Under the pieces are notes generated by a model. It was not told the DNA's origin and ran no database searches. It saw only the letters and a list, made by a program, of their open reading frames with translations. A program made the translations under genes and the position numbers. Positions 43,292-52,897 of a stretch of 64,000 bases of DNA are shown in pieces (position 1 is the first letter of the stretch; each line of letters starts with the position of its first letter). The DNA comes from Lachnospiraceae bacterium (GTDB taxonomy: Bacteria > Bacillota > Clostridia > Lachnospirales > Lachnospiraceae): NCBI GenBank assembly GCA_029012365.1, contig JAQXLY010000028.1, forward strand, positions 90,786 through 154,785. The letters run 5' to 3'.

Positions 43292-44131
43292 CTATTTTTC
43301 AGTTTCCAAATCCAGCAAATGTTTTCCTTCCCCGACATAATACTCCGAGTCGCTTAATCCAAAGTAACATTCAAACCCTGTGCTCTTTTCTCTGACTTCT
43401 TTCGCATAATACACCTCTCCGTTCTCCATTTCCAGCAGAAGCGCGCCGGTCAGGTGACTGTTATCCGGCTCGGTATAAAAGCTGACAAGACGTTTTCCGG
43501 GTGTGGAAAGCGGAACTACTGCCTGTACATAGCCGGTCCCGGTCATACCCATAACCTCCTGATTTTCTTCCTCCGTATCTGCTTTCCGAAGCTTTTCCTT
43601 GTGAAACTCGCCAAGCAAAGCATTGTAAAGGAATCCGACCTCATGCCTGTCATAGTCAATCAAAATCGTCTCACAGGTACATTCCTCAATCCCGTAAATT
43701 CCATCCGGAGCAGATGTATAAGTCCCGTACGGAATCATCACCTCTGCCCTTCCTACCAGCCGTTTTGCAGAGACCTTTTCGCATGTCCTTTCGATTTCAT
43801 TTTGAAATACATACGCAAGAACACTGCCTGCCACAACCACACATAACACAAGCGCACTTACGAAAAACTTCTTCGTCGAAACCTTCCTAAGACGCGGAAC
43901 CTTACTATGTAAAACATAGCAAATCTCATACACCAGACAAACCGGAAGAACCGGAATCATTGTCATTCCTAATACCGCTCCCAACACTCCGAGAAAAAAG
44001 CCGTCCCAACCGTAACAGGTACTAAAGAAGAACCCCACTCCGAATATTGCTCCCAAAATGCCGCATACCGGTATCAGAAGCCACGGCAGAAAGGAAATCA
44101 GGAAAATTATCTTTGCAGCCTTGTTTTTCAT
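43292..44131 (-). CDS. Membrane protein, unknown function
   Basis: 279 aa. Three hydrophobic helices in the first 115 residues (IIFLISFLPWLLIPVCGILG, GFFLGVLGAVLGMTMIPVLP, FFVSALVLCVVVAGSVLAYV), then an extracytoplasmic domain of about 160 residues. No family recognised. AAGGGGGATGTTTTT precedes the start. Confidence 0.7.
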   Translation of the reverse strand: MKNKAAKIIFLISFLPWLLIPVCGILGAIFGVGFFFSTCYGWDGFFLGVLGAVLGMTMIPVLPVCLVYEICYVLHSKVPRLRKVSTKKFFVSALVLCVVVAGSVLAYVFQNEIERTCEKVSAKRLVGRAEVMIPYGTYTSAPDGIYGIEECTCETILIDYDRHEVGFLYNALLGEFHKEKLRKADTEEENQEVMGMTGTGYVQAVVPLSTPGKRLVSFYTEPDNSHLTGALLLEMENGEVYYAKEVREKSTGFECYFGLSDSEYYVGEGKHLLDLETEK

Positions 44132-44220
44132 AAAAACATCCCCCTTATCATTTTATAAGATACCTCACTATGTTTTTATCATAGCATATCTGTATGAAAA
44201 TAGGCAAGTATTTGGTCAGA

Positions 44221-45159
44221 TTACCGATAAATTTCGTCTTTTATAAATTCCGATACTGCCTTTTCTATTTCCTCTGAATGCCCGACCATCATATGTCCTC
44301 CCGTTTCAAATGATATAAATCTGCAATTCGGAAACCTGCCGAGCGCATTCAGAGTATCCTCATAGTTTGCCAATTTATCATCTTTGGCATGTAAGATAAG
44401 GGACGGAACCTGTAAAGCTTCAATTTGATAAGTATCAAAATTTCTTGCCATATCGGGATTGGTAACGGAAGCGTCTAAGATTACACCCTCTTTCCTGTCT
44501 TTAACAGGAAGCATACTGTATATTGTAGAAGGCTTCATTCCCATAATCGGTTCAAATAGCGGACTGATTAAAAACATTGCATAATCATTGCATAAGAACG
44601 CAGGCGGTCCCGCATATTCGGAATATTTCTCCGGCTTTTCTGTACATGGCATTGCGGAGCAGTATAATATGAGGCCCTTTGTTCGTTCGGGATAATCTAA
44701 GGCAAATCGTATTGCAATACTTCCGCCTGCCGATGTTGCTAACAAATAGACCTTATCAATTCCCAATTCGTCTAACAACTCAGCATACGCAAAAGCCTGT
44801 TCTGCAGGTGTTCCTTTCCCTAAAACATCACTTCCCGGATACCCAAATCTTGACGGAGCAAGGATTCTGTAATCAGAGCTAAAATCCTTACAGGTGTCAT
44901 AGGCCTGGTCGTAACCGCCAAAAATTCCATGAACGGATAGGATGACTTCGCCTTCTCCCTTATCAACATAACTCATATCACCATAGCTCAGGTTCGCTGT
45001 TTTTGCTCCATATGCGACAAGCCGTTCCTTCCCCTCCTTCACCGCAATATTGCACCGTATTCCCTGAACAATCAAATATATTGCAAGGACAAGCAGAATA
45101 CTGCCCACAATGTATATCCACATACGTTTATACCGAACCTTTCTCACTGATTTTCCCAT
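44221..45159 (-). CDS. Membrane-anchored alpha/beta hydrolase
   Basis: 312 aa. N-terminal anchor helix (MWIYIVGSILLVLAIYLIV), then an alpha/beta hydrolase domain: HGIFGGYDQ oxyanion region, nucleophile in LATSAGGSIAIRF, Asp in LHAKDDKL, His in ETGGHMMVGHS. It begins 2 bp after the TetR gene and is probably its regulated target. Substrate unknown. Confidence 0.87.
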   Translation of the reverse strand: MGKSVRKVRYKRMWIYIVGSILLVLAIYLIVQGIRCNIAVKEGKERLVAYGAKTANLSYGDMSYVDKGEGEVILSVHGIFGGYDQAYDTCKDFSSDYRILAPSRFGYPGSDVLGKGTPAEQAFAYAELLDELGIDKVYLLATSAGGSIAIRFALDYPERTKGLILYCSAMPCTEKPEKYSEYAGPPAFLCNDYAMFLISPLFEPIMGMKPSTIYSMLPVKDRKEGVILDASVTNPDMARNFDTYQIEALQVPSLILHAKDDKLANYEDTLNALGRFPNCRFISFETGGHMMVGHSEEIEKAVSEFIKDEIYR

Positions 45160-45161
45160 TG

Positions 45162-45776
45162 CTATCGCCCCTCTCCTTTATAGGTTTTGCAAAATTCTTG
45201 TACCATTAGGGTAAGTTCCTGTTTTGCTTCTTCTACATCGCCGGGGTGCATATCATATTTTTGCAGCAGATAAAAGATAGGAGTATAAAAGCGTAATGCG
45301 ATAACATGCGGATTATCTTTTTTTATAATTTTTGCATCTATAAGGTCGGAAAATATCTTTTCTTCGTGTTCGACTGCCCCACTGATAAACAAATCCTCAA
45401 AAAGCCGGTTAAGTCCAGGATTGTGATAGCGCTCTATCATCAGCATTTTTCGAAATTTTGCCGCCACCTCATCCTGCAAATAAAACAAAAATAAAGCAGT
45501 TGCAAATTCTACGATTTTTTCCGTAGCCGCTGCCCGGTAGGTAATGTCAGCCTTAGGCGTATCCGGCAGCCGCAATTCATTTCTGACCTGTTCCATTCTG
45601 TCGGAAAAAACTTCTACACAGGAATCAAAAATATCTTGTTTACTCTTATAGTGCTTATATAAAGACGGAGTTTTTATTCCAACTGCTTCCGCAATTTCCC
45701 CAACATAAACCGCACTATATCCTTTTTCTGAAAATAAGGTTAAGGCTTCGTTGAGTATCCTCTGTTTCGTATTCAT
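45162..45776 (-). CDS. TetR-family transcriptional regulator
   Basis: 204 aa. N-terminal TetR helix-turn-helix: RILNEALTLFSEKGYSAVYV, IAEAVGIKTPSLYKHYKSKQ. The C-terminal ligand domain is helical. Likely autorepressor of the TetR-hydrolase operon through the two operators in its own promoter. Confidence 0.92.
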   Translation of the reverse strand: MNTKQRILNEALTLFSEKGYSAVYVGEIAEAVGIKTPSLYKHYKSKQDIFDSCVEVFSDRMEQVRNELRLPDTPKADITYRAAATEKIVEFATALFLFYLQDEVAAKFRKMLMIERYHNPGLNRLFEDLFISGAVEHEEKIFSDLIDAKIIKKDNPHVIALRFYTPIFYLLQKYDMHPGDVEEAKQELTLMVQEFCKTYKGEGR

Positions 45777-45793
45777 TCCTGCTCCTCCTCTCG

Positions 45794-45842
45794 GCTAATT
45801 ATAATTAGCTTCTATTATAGGCTAATCCTAATTAGCTGTCAA
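45794..45842 (-). promoter_or_regulatory. Near-consensus promoter with two TetR operators
   Basis: On the minus strand: TTGACA (45837-45842), 17 bp, TATAAT (45814-45819). Operator 1, GCTAATCCTAATTAGC (45821-45836), fills the spacer. Operator 2, the perfect palindrome GCTAATTATAATTAGC (45794-45809), starts just past the -10. A repressor bound here would shut transcription fully. Confidence 0.9.
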
Positions 45843-45864
45843 GAGAAAACGCAATATACCCATT

Positions 45865-46617
45865 TTATTTCCGTGCTACCACCGTGAACTCACCCGGCAC
45901 TTTTTCATTTGTCCATGCCGGGTGCTCATCAAACTGCTTCAGCGTAAATCCACTATTTATTACCGAATTAATAATCTCACTGATGGTATATTTTCTGTAG
46001 CTGCATTTCGGCATTTGTTTTCTAATCTCTTCGGAATAGAATCTTGCATGTGCCATCTCGCCTTCAAAGATTTCAGTTGAAAAATAGCTCATCGTAGGAT
46101 TTTCAAGCTTCAGAATATCTTCTATTTTGGTAAACGGGTGGAAATCACTGCATATCATTTTTCCTCCCGGCTTTACCAGGGAATACATCATGCCCATAAA
46201 CTCATCAATATCATGGAAATAATGCAAAATTCCCCCTTCCATAAATACGACGTCAAAATAATCCGCATACTTTGTCCTGTCAATCTCCAGAACATCACCT
46301 ACTTCAAAATTGATACTTACATTCGCCGCCTCTGCCACTTCCAGCGCATATCTTTTGTTATCCTCGGAAATATCAAACACTGTCACTTCCGCCCCCAACA
46401 ACGCCAGCGGAATTGCCTTTTTCCCACAGGAGCCACAGATATTGGCCACTTTGATATTCTCATATGTATCAAAAAAGTTTGCATACCTTCTTAGCATTCC
46501 TACCGGATTCTCCATATCCTGTTTTGCCCGCTCCTCCGGTGTTCCGCTATGCTCCACCCAGAATTCATACGCACTGTATTCCCACGCTTTTTTGTTTTGC
46601 TTACTATACTCTCTCAT
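45865..46617 (-). CDS. SAM-dependent methyltransferase (class I)
   Basis: About 250 aa. SAM-binding motif I is VANICGSCGKKAIPLALLGA; post-I acid in VTVFDISE; then VFMEGGILHYF and LVKPGGKMICSDFHP. N-terminal WEYSAYEFW helix. The start MREYSKQ follows GGAGGTGGTT. It is 12 bp after an ABC-2 permease gene and closes that operon; substrate unknown, small molecule likely. Confidence 0.87.
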   Translation of the reverse strand: MREYSKQNKKAWEYSAYEFWVEHSGTPEERAKQDMENPVGMLRRYANFFDTYENIKVANICGSCGKKAIPLALLGAEVTVFDISEDNKRYALEVAEAANVSINFEVGDVLEIDRTKYADYFDVVFMEGGILHYFHDIDEFMGMMYSLVKPGGKMICSDFHPFTKIEDILKLENPTMSYFSTEIFEGEMAHARFYSEEIRKQMPKCSYRKYTISEIINSVINSGFTLKQFDEHPAWTNEKVPGEFTVVARK

Positions 46618-46628
46618 AACCACCTCCG

Positions 46629-47423
46629 TCACGACCCGCACGATTTATAATTCCGGACTCCCGCGCACCAGATTCCGTAGCAGATTGCCAGAAATACCAC
46701 GATTCCAAGCGGGTATAGCCCAACAATCCATCTGGTTGTCTTTCCTAACAAATACTGCAGCGGATAATATTGAATAAGCGTGTACGGAATGATATAAGTA
46801 CAAAAGCGCATGATTCCTTTTCCGTAAATGTCTATCGGATATTTGCCGTGGGATTTTGCCCCATACGTCAGGACATTGATAATCGAGGTGTCCTCAATTG
46901 TGAAAAAGCAAAAGCTTGCCCCAAGCATAAACAGACCGATAAACAACAGCGTCCCGCCTATAAGCATAAGCAGTAATGTAACAGCTGTAGCAGTACTCCA
47001 TACCACCTGGCTGTGTCTCACCCCGATGCACAGGGTAATGATTGCCGTAATCATCGGACCGGTTCTCCCTATTTCAAACCGTGTTCCGATGATTTGCAGA
47101 ATCGGGCTGCACGGTCTGAGTAACATCCGGTCAAACTCTCCGCTCTTTACCATTCCGGAAAATGCTTTAAACCCGTTTCCGAACAGCTCTGCTAATGTAA
47201 ACGACATCTGTATGACAGAAAAGCAAAGAAGTATATCCCCGTAGGAATAGCCTTTGATTTCTTCCAGACCGGAAAATAAAAATTTGATTGCAACAAATTC
47301 GGTAAACGCAATCAGAAATCTCCCGACTATCATAAGCAAAAAGGATAATTTATATTCCATTGCGCTTCTGACACAAACGGATGCGTACCGCAGATACAAG
47401 GTAATACTTTTTTTAACTTTCAT
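46629..47423 (-). CDS. ABC-2 type permease subunit B
   Basis: 264 aa, six helices; ABC-2 permease of the DUF990 type with VKSGEFDRMLLRPCSPILQI as the family motif. It forms a heterodimer with the next permease. 4-bp gap to the upstream gene. Confidence 0.88.
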   Translation of the reverse strand: MKVKKSITLYLRYASVCVRSAMEYKLSFLLMIVGRFLIAFTEFVAIKFLFSGLEEIKGYSYGDILLCFSVIQMSFTLAELFGNGFKAFSGMVKSGEFDRMLLRPCSPILQIIGTRFEIGRTGPMITAIITLCIGVRHSQVVWSTATAVTLLLMLIGGTLLFIGLFMLGASFCFFTIEDTSIINVLTYGAKSHGKYPIDIYGKGIMRFCTYIIPYTLIQYYPLQYLLGKTTRWIVGLYPLGIVVFLAICYGIWCAGVRNYKSCGS

Positions 47424-47427
47424 CTCA

Positions 47428-48231
47428 TCAGCCCCCTTGTACTACGATTTTCTTTTCTACTCTTGTCCGGATAAGCTCTCCGACAACAATCAGAGTAACT
47501 ACCCAAAACACCTGCTTTAAAATCATAGGCAGAATATCCGCTCCCGCCAAATCTCCGGAGTAAATACGAAACGGCACATTCTGCATATAGGCAAACGGCA
47601 GCAGCTCCGCTATTTTAAGGTAACCTTCCGGGAAGAACGGAAGCGGAATGATATTCCCGCATAAAAGGTCAATCGCTCCCGTAAACACCATTCTCCACCC
47701 CTGTGGGGATACGGTAAAAAAGCAGAGCAGATAGACCAGCATACAAAACGCCACCGTAATGCCCATACCGAGTACCATCGTAAGAAGAAACAGCATAAAA
47801 GCCCCCACGCTCACCGGCAGTCCCATCCGGCACGGCTTTGGCATCAGAAAAGCGCACAATAACACCGGCACACATCGAAGCAGCACCTCCGAAACTCTTC
47901 CGCCCACAATCCTTGTAAACCACATGGAATATAGGGAAACCGGGCGGCAAAGCTCATATGCTACGTTTCCGCTCCGAATCATTTCAAAAATATCGTTGTC
48001 CGCTGCCCATGTATTAAAAAGAAACAGAAACGCTTCCTTTAACCAGATGTAGGAAACAATGGAAGAATAGTTCATCGGCAGATTTCCGCCGGAGGCTTCC
48101 GCAATCGCCTTATATGCCAGACATTCCATAAGTCCCCAGATAACCTGTGTCGTCAATGCCGTCACCGATGCCATACGGTACTGGACTCCCGTAGCAAACC
48201 GCAGCCTGAAAAATAAAATGTATTTTTTCAT
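47428..48231 (-). CDS. ABC-2 type permease subunit A
   Basis: 267 aa, six helices; the motif MIRSGNVAYELCRPVSLY corresponds to the paired subunit's LLRP motif. Together with the ATPase it forms an exporter of unknown substrate, possibly a peptide or lipid. Confidence 0.88.
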   Translation of the reverse strand: MKKYILFFRLRFATGVQYRMASVTALTTQVIWGLMECLAYKAIAEASGGNLPMNYSSIVSYIWLKEAFLFLFNTWAADNDIFEMIRSGNVAYELCRPVSLYSMWFTRIVGGRVSEVLLRCVPVLLCAFLMPKPCRMGLPVSVGAFMLFLLTMVLGMGITVAFCMLVYLLCFFTVSPQGWRMVFTGAIDLLCGNIIPLPFFPEGYLKIAELLPFAYMQNVPFRIYSGDLAGADILPMILKQVFWVVTLIVVGELIRTRVEKKIVVQGG

Positions 48232-48240
48232 GACACCCTC

Positions 48241-49110
48241 CTACATAATATCCAGTTTTCGGTAGAGAGCCGCCATCACATGGTCAAGGGTGAGTGCCTC
48301 ATCCGACACCGCATTACCGTCAGCTAAAGCTACATTGTCCCCGGCAGCTGTTGCTTTATCCCTGCCATCCATTGCCGCCCTTCGAAGGTCCTGCAGGCTT
48401 CCGTCCAGTAATATCTGACCTTTTCCGATTAGTATCACACGCTCTGCGATTGCTTCAATATCCTGCATGTCATGGGTTGTTAAAATGACCGTGGTATTAT
48501 GCTCCCGATTTATTTTCTTAATGAAATCCCGAACCGCCAGCTTCGACACCGCATCAAGCCCTATGGTCGGCTCGTCCAGAAACAGAATCCGCGGCTCATG
48601 AAGTAATGATGCCGCCACTTCACAGCGCATACGCTGTCCTAACGATAATTGTCTCGTGGGCGTTTTCAGAAGCTCGCCAAGCTGCAAAAGCTCAGTCAGT
48701 TCTTCTAGCTTATTGTTGTACTTCGGGGTAGAAACAGAATAGATTTCCTTCAAAAGCTCGAAGGAATCAATCACCGGAATATCCCACCAAAGCTGGGAAC
48801 GCTGTCCGAAAACAACACCGATTTGCCTGACATACTCGGTTCTGTTTTTCCATGGAACCCGTCCGTCCACCACACAGCTTCCGCTGTCCGGCGTTAATAT
48901 TCCGCTTAGAATTTTGATTGTAGAGCTCTTTCCTGCTCCGTTCGGACCTATGTAGCCTACCATCTCACCTTCATCAATGGTAAAGCTCACATCATGAAGC
49001 GCATGAATCACCTCATGGTCTCTTCGAAACAAAGCTTTGCAGGCTTCACCAAAGCCCGCATTTCGTTTTGCAACCTTGTACGACTTACATACCTGTTCCA
49101 TCGTAATCAT
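48241..49110 (-). CDS. ABC transporter ATPase for the ABC-2 exporter
   Basis: About 289 aa. Walker A GPNGAGKSST, signature QLSLGQRMRCEVAASLL, Walker B ILFLDEPTIGLD, switch His in TTHDMQDIE. It has the extended N-terminal part of NodI/DrrA-like subunits. A C-terminal Ala/Asp-rich tail is unusual. Start MITMEQ after GGAGGAAGTAACA. First gene of the four-gene operon. Confidence 0.92.
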   Translation of the reverse strand: MITMEQVCKSYKVAKRNAGFGEACKALFRRDHEVIHALHDVSFTIDEGEMVGYIGPNGAGKSSTIKILSGILTPDSGSCVVDGRVPWKNRTEYVRQIGVVFGQRSQLWWDIPVIDSFELLKEIYSVSTPKYNNKLEELTELLQLGELLKTPTRQLSLGQRMRCEVAASLLHEPRILFLDEPTIGLDAVSKLAVRDFIKKINREHNTTVILTTHDMQDIEAIAERVILIGKGQILLDGSLQDLRRAAMDGRDKATAAGDNVALADGNAVSDEALTLDHVMAALYRKLDIM

Positions 49111-49242
49111 TGTTACTTCCTCCTGGTAGTTATATTTTGCGACGCTTCTTCCTGCGTCATATCTTGCCAAGTCGGTCTGGTTTCGCTGGATTTTGCCAGT
49201 CAAATACCGCATAAAATACATTTCTTATGAAGTTGGAATTAT

Positions 49243-49271
49243 ATACTATCATACATGCAGATTCGTGTCAA
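49243..49271 (-). promoter_or_regulatory. Promoter of the ABC-2/methyltransferase operon
   Basis: On the minus strand: TTGACA, 17 bp, TAGTAT. Leader of about 130 bp before the ATPase start. Confidence 0.55.
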
Positions 49272-49302
49272 CAAATTTTTCCGGTAGTTTTCCAGCCGTA
49301 AT

Positions 49303-50160
49303 TCATTTTCGAAACGATTCAAAATACTTCACCGCATGCTCCGAGTATGGGGTATCCAGATAAACATAGTTGAATTCCCGGAAAATATCCCACCCGTTTA
49401 CCTTAAATTCTGCAAGGGCATTGTTCTTTTCTCCTACGGCACGGTAGGAAAAGGTGATTCCACTGCCCTTCTCTAACAGCTTTGTGATGAGTCCAAAGCT
49501 GCTCACGGTCGTGACTCTGTCAAACTCGCCAAAAGAATAATTACTCCCCGCAAGAAGCTGTGCAAGAATATTCCTCGTTCCGCTGCCTTCCTCGCGAAGG
49601 ATAAGGGTTTCCTTCCATAGCTTGTCCGGAGCTACCGTTTCTCCGGCAAAAGGATGACCCGCTCCGCAAAGTCCTACAAACGGTTCTTTTCTGTAGACAC
49701 GTGACTTATAATGAGCACGGTCAAAGCTTCCCTCAATCAGTGCAAAATCAAGCTCCCCTTTTGACAGGGATTCAAGCAGATGCTCTGTATTGTCAACATT
49801 CACGGAAATGCTGTTTGACGGTTCTTTCAGATACTCCGCAATATGCTCTGCAATCACATACTCTCCGATTGTTTTTGTTGCACCTATCGCTAAGGCACAG
49901 CCTTTCTTTTCCTTTAGCTGTATTTTTAGCTTCTTTTCCTGATAAACTATATTCTCGGAATACTTTTTCAGTATCTGTGCTTCGTCGGTCATTTTAAGAC
50001 TTTTCCCGTCATAAATGAAAAGCCTGCAGCCGTAGAACTTCTCCAGATACTGTATGTGCTGTGTGACCGCAGGCTGGGTCATATTCAGCAGTTCTGCGGT
50101 CCTTCGGTAGTTCATTACCCTGCAAAGAGTCAGAAAGGTTTCGATTCTTGTATCAATCAT
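49303..50160 (-). CDS. LysR-family regulator (YeiE-like)
   Basis: 285 aa. N-terminal winged helix: RRTAELLNMTQPAVTQHIQY. Type 2 periplasmic-binding-like effector domain with IGATKTIGEYVIAEHIAEYL. Start MIDTRIE after AAAGGTGAACCCT. Divergent from a YeiH-type exporter, the usual pairing for YeiE/CysB-like regulators. Confidence 0.9.
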   Translation of the reverse strand: MIDTRIETFLTLCRVMNYRRTAELLNMTQPAVTQHIQYLEKFYGCRLFIYDGKSLKMTDEAQILKKYSENIVYQEKKLKIQLKEKKGCALAIGATKTIGEYVIAEHIAEYLKEPSNSISVNVDNTEHLLESLSKGELDFALIEGSFDRAHYKSRVYRKEPFVGLCGAGHPFAGETVAPDKLWKETLILREEGSGTRNILAQLLAGSNYSFGEFDRVTTVSSFGLITKLLEKGSGITFSYRAVGEKNNALAEFKVNGWDIFREFNYVYLDTPYSEHAVKYFESFRK

Positions 50161-50184
50161 AGGGTTCACCTTTATAAGATATTT

Positions 50185-50208
50185 TTATCATATAATGCAA
50201 AATGATAA
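50185..50208. promoter_or_regulatory. LysR operator region
   Basis: TTATCAT-10 nt-ATGATAA inverted repeat just before the LysR gene, with a further TTATCA at 50216-50221. A direct repeat AAGCATAAGAA (50240-50250, 50255-50265) lies in the leader of the YeiH gene. Typical of a LysR-controlled divergent promoter. Confidence 0.5.
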
Positions 50209-50287
50209 TTAGATTTTATCAAAAAATTGTGCTAATATCAAGCATAAGAACGTAAAGCATAAGAATCAGGAAAGGAACATTATCATT

Positions 50288-51319
50288 ATGGAAGCTATTA
50301 AAAAAGCCGGAAAATTAGTGCCGGGCTTTGCTCTCGCACTCATAATTGCGGCATTGGCAAGATTCTTGGAAAGCCTACTGCCGATTCATCTTGTCGGTGC
50401 ATCTGTTATCGCACTTTTTATCGGAATGATTATCAATCACTTCCGAAAACCGGGCGAGCTGTTCTCTATAGGTCTTAAATTTACCTCAAAAAAGATACTG
50501 AAATTTGCAATCATTCTTCTCGGTGCAAGCCTTAATATCAGCATTATTCTTAAGGTCGGCAAAATGTCACTGTGCGTTATGGTGTTTACACTTCTGACCT
50601 GCTTCGGTATCGGTCATTTTGTCGGGAAGGCATTAAAAATAAACTGGAAGCTCTCCAACCTGATTTCCGCAGGTACGGGTATCTGCGGCGGCTCGGCCAT
50701 TGCGGCTATCGCTCCCGTTATTGATGCGGATGACAGTGATATTGCCTATGCAATGTCCGCAACGTTTCTTTTTGATATGGCAATGATTGTGCTTTTTCCT
50801 ATTATGGGACAGGCAATGGGGCTTACGGATATGGCATACGGCTTATGGGCAGGTACTGCGGTAAACGATACCTCCAGCGTGGTAGCGGCAGGCTACGCTT
50901 TTTCGGAAGCAGCCGGTGATTTTGCGACTATGGTCAAGCTCACGCGCACCCTTTCCATTATTCCGACAGTTATCACTTTCGCACTTATTTCCGCGCATCT
51001 AAAGAGAAAGGAAGCTGTAGCTTCCGGTGAAGCGGTTAAGGCAAAGTTCAACATTACTAAAATTATTCCGTGGTTTATCCTTGGTTTTCTGGCACTTGCG
51101 GCACTAAACAGCTTCGGTCTGATTCCGGAAGCATTTTCTTCGGGGCTTAAGAATATCAGCAAATTCCTCATGGTCTCCGCACTTGCGGCAATCGGTCTGA
51201 ATACGAGCTTCAGGGATATGAAAAAATCCGGCTTCGCACCTATGCTCCACGGATTTATCATTTCGGCACTGGTGGTTATCGTAGCCATTGCGGTTGAATA
51301 TTTTATGGGAATTGTGTAA
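50288..51319 (+). CDS. YeiH-family (UPF0324) putative anion exporter
   Basis: 343 aa, about ten helices. Motifs: ILLGASLNISIILKVG, SAGTGICGGSAIAAIAPVI, WAGTAVNDTSSVVAAGYAFS. The family is suggested to export sulfate/sulfite-like anions; experimental proof is thin. AAAGGAACATTATCATT precedes the ATG. Regulated by the divergent LysR gene. Confidence 0.88.
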   Translation: MEAIKKAGKLVPGFALALIIAALARFLESLLPIHLVGASVIALFIGMIINHFRKPGELFSIGLKFTSKKILKFAIILLGASLNISIILKVGKMSLCVMVFTLLTCFGIGHFVGKALKINWKLSNLISAGTGICGGSAIAAIAPVIDADDSDIAYAMSATFLFDMAMIVLFPIMGQAMGLTDMAYGLWAGTAVNDTSSVVAAGYAFSEAAGDFATMVKLTRTLSIIPTVITFALISAHLKRKEAVASGEAVKAKFNITKIIPWFILGFLALAALNSFGLIPEAFSSGLKNISKFLMVSALAAIGLNTSFRDMKKSGFAPMLHGFIISALVVIVAIAVEYFMGIV

Positions 51320-51340
51320 GACACCGGTATAAAAAGAACA

Positions 51341-51372
51341 GGGGCTGTGCGTTTCATTCATGCGACAGCCCC
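51341..51372. terminator. Bidirectional terminator between YeiH and pfk remnant
   Basis: GGGGCTGTGCG/TGCGACAGCCCC stem; minus-strand tail TTCTTTTT. Confidence 0.75.
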
Positions 51373-51395
51373 GATATCCTGCACACTCGTAAAAA

Positions 51396-52250
51396 TCAGT
51401 CTCCAAAACAGATTCCAAGCGTCTTTGCCTCTTTTATTAATGAGCCCTCCGGGTCAACAGTCTTAAGTTTGCCTGCAACCTCTTTCAAAGGAACATTTAC
51501 AATTTCATTATTCTTAATTCCAACCATATAACCGTATCTTTTTTCAAGGACATTTTTGGCAGCCGCAGCTCCAAGTCTGGACGAGAGTATTCTGTCATAC
51601 GGGCATGGACTTCCGCCTCTCTGCATGTGTCCCGGAATTGTAACCCGTACCTCCTGACCGATTTTCTCACTGATACGTGCACCGATTTCATATGATACTG
51701 AAGGATATACTGATTTTTTGAGTTGATTTTTCAATTCCTTTCTGGGTAATTTTGCCATTTCCTTTGAGATAGCTCCCTCTGCAACCGCAAGAATGGAAAA
51801 TCTCTTTCCCTGCTTACTTCTTTTGTCAATGGCATCACAAATAGAATTAATATCATAAGGAATTTCCGGAATCAGAATAATATCCGCACCACTTGCGATA
51901 CCGGCATAACACGTAAGCCACCCTACTTTATGTCCCATAATTTCTACAATAAAGACTCGACTATGTGATGATGCTGTTGTGTGTATACTATCTATTACAT
52001 TAGCGGCAATATCCACAACGCTTTGAAATCCAAACGTTATATCAGTACCCCAAAGGTCATTATCTATAGTTTTAGGGAGCGTTATTATATTCAGTCCCTC
52101 TTCTGAGAGAAGATTTGCGGTCTTATGCGTTCCGTTCCCCCCTAAAATTACAAGACAATCAAGATTCCAGCTCTTGTAGTTTTGCTTCATTGCCTCAACC
52201 TTATCAAGTCCGTTTTCATCAGGCACACCCATTTTCTTAAAAGGCTGTCT
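51396..52250 (-). pseudogene. 5'-truncated 6-phosphofructokinase
   Basis: The remaining reading starts in the middle of the enzyme (RQPFKKMGVPDENG) and runs to the normal end (KTLGICFGD). It keeps PKTIDNDLWGTD and GHMQRGGSPCPYDR, but lacks about 90-95 N-terminal residues, including the GGDxxGLN ATP loop. An in-frame TAA lies a few codons upstream and there is no ribosome site. It cannot be a working kinase. The breakpoint is near 52250, next to the ArsR gene. Confidence 0.85.
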
Positions 52251-52327
52251 GGCATGGAAGAACTGAAACTCTTACAATTACAGAGCGCAAGTAATGAAGT
52301 CCGGTTATCATATAGAGTGCTTCTCGT

Positions 52328-52876
52328 TTACAACTTCCGATACATCATCTTATCACGCGTAAGAATCCCCTCTGAAATCATATCACGGCGAATTGTGCAG
52401 AAATCATCATGGAAATCTGCAATCAGAAGGTTGATTTCCTTTTCTGTATATTCACGTCCAGGCTCAAAGGCCTTCGCAATTTCTTCCAGCACAATCCGTT
52501 CTTTTTTTCGCTGGCTCGGAATGCTTTTTAACTTTCCGTACCGAAAGAAGCTGTCTATTACTTTCTTACGATAAATTTCATCGCGCTCCTTCTGCAGTGC
52601 CAGCTCCTCCGATTCTTCCTTCAAAATGTCAAGAATCGTGACGTTGAAAATCTCCGGATTGATGGAATACATTGTATAATACTGGTCGCGCTGCGACTTT
52701 ACTGCGCCGACATCCTCCAGCTTTTTCAGATGGAACGAAACAGTTGCGGGGGTGATGCCGATTCTCTCTGCCAGACGCTCCACATACATATCCTCCGTCA
52801 CAAGAGACTTCAATATCTGAATTCTGGATTTGTCCGCCAGACACTTAAATAATGCAATTGCACTTTGTTCTGTCAT
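52328..52876 (-). CDS. ArsR-type regulator with C-terminal DUF2087
   Basis: 182 aa. ArsR winged helix at 5-80 (IALFKCLADKSRIQILKSLV, GITPATVSFHLKKLE). No visible metal-binding cysteines. The C-terminal DUF2087 region carries SIPSQRKKERIVLEEIAKAF and ADFHDDFCTIRRDMI. It is 21 bp after the 52898-53251 gene and transcribed with it. Confidence 0.85.
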   Translation of the reverse strand: MTEQSAIALFKCLADKSRIQILKSLVTEDMYVERLAERIGITPATVSFHLKKLEDVGAVKSQRDQYYTMYSINPEIFNVTILDILKEESEELALQKERDEIYRKKVIDSFFRYGKLKSIPSQRKKERIVLEEIAKAFEPGREYTEKEINLLIADFHDDFCTIRRDMISEGILTRDKMMYRKL

Positions 52877-52897
52877 ACGTTCTCCTCTCTCTGCTGC

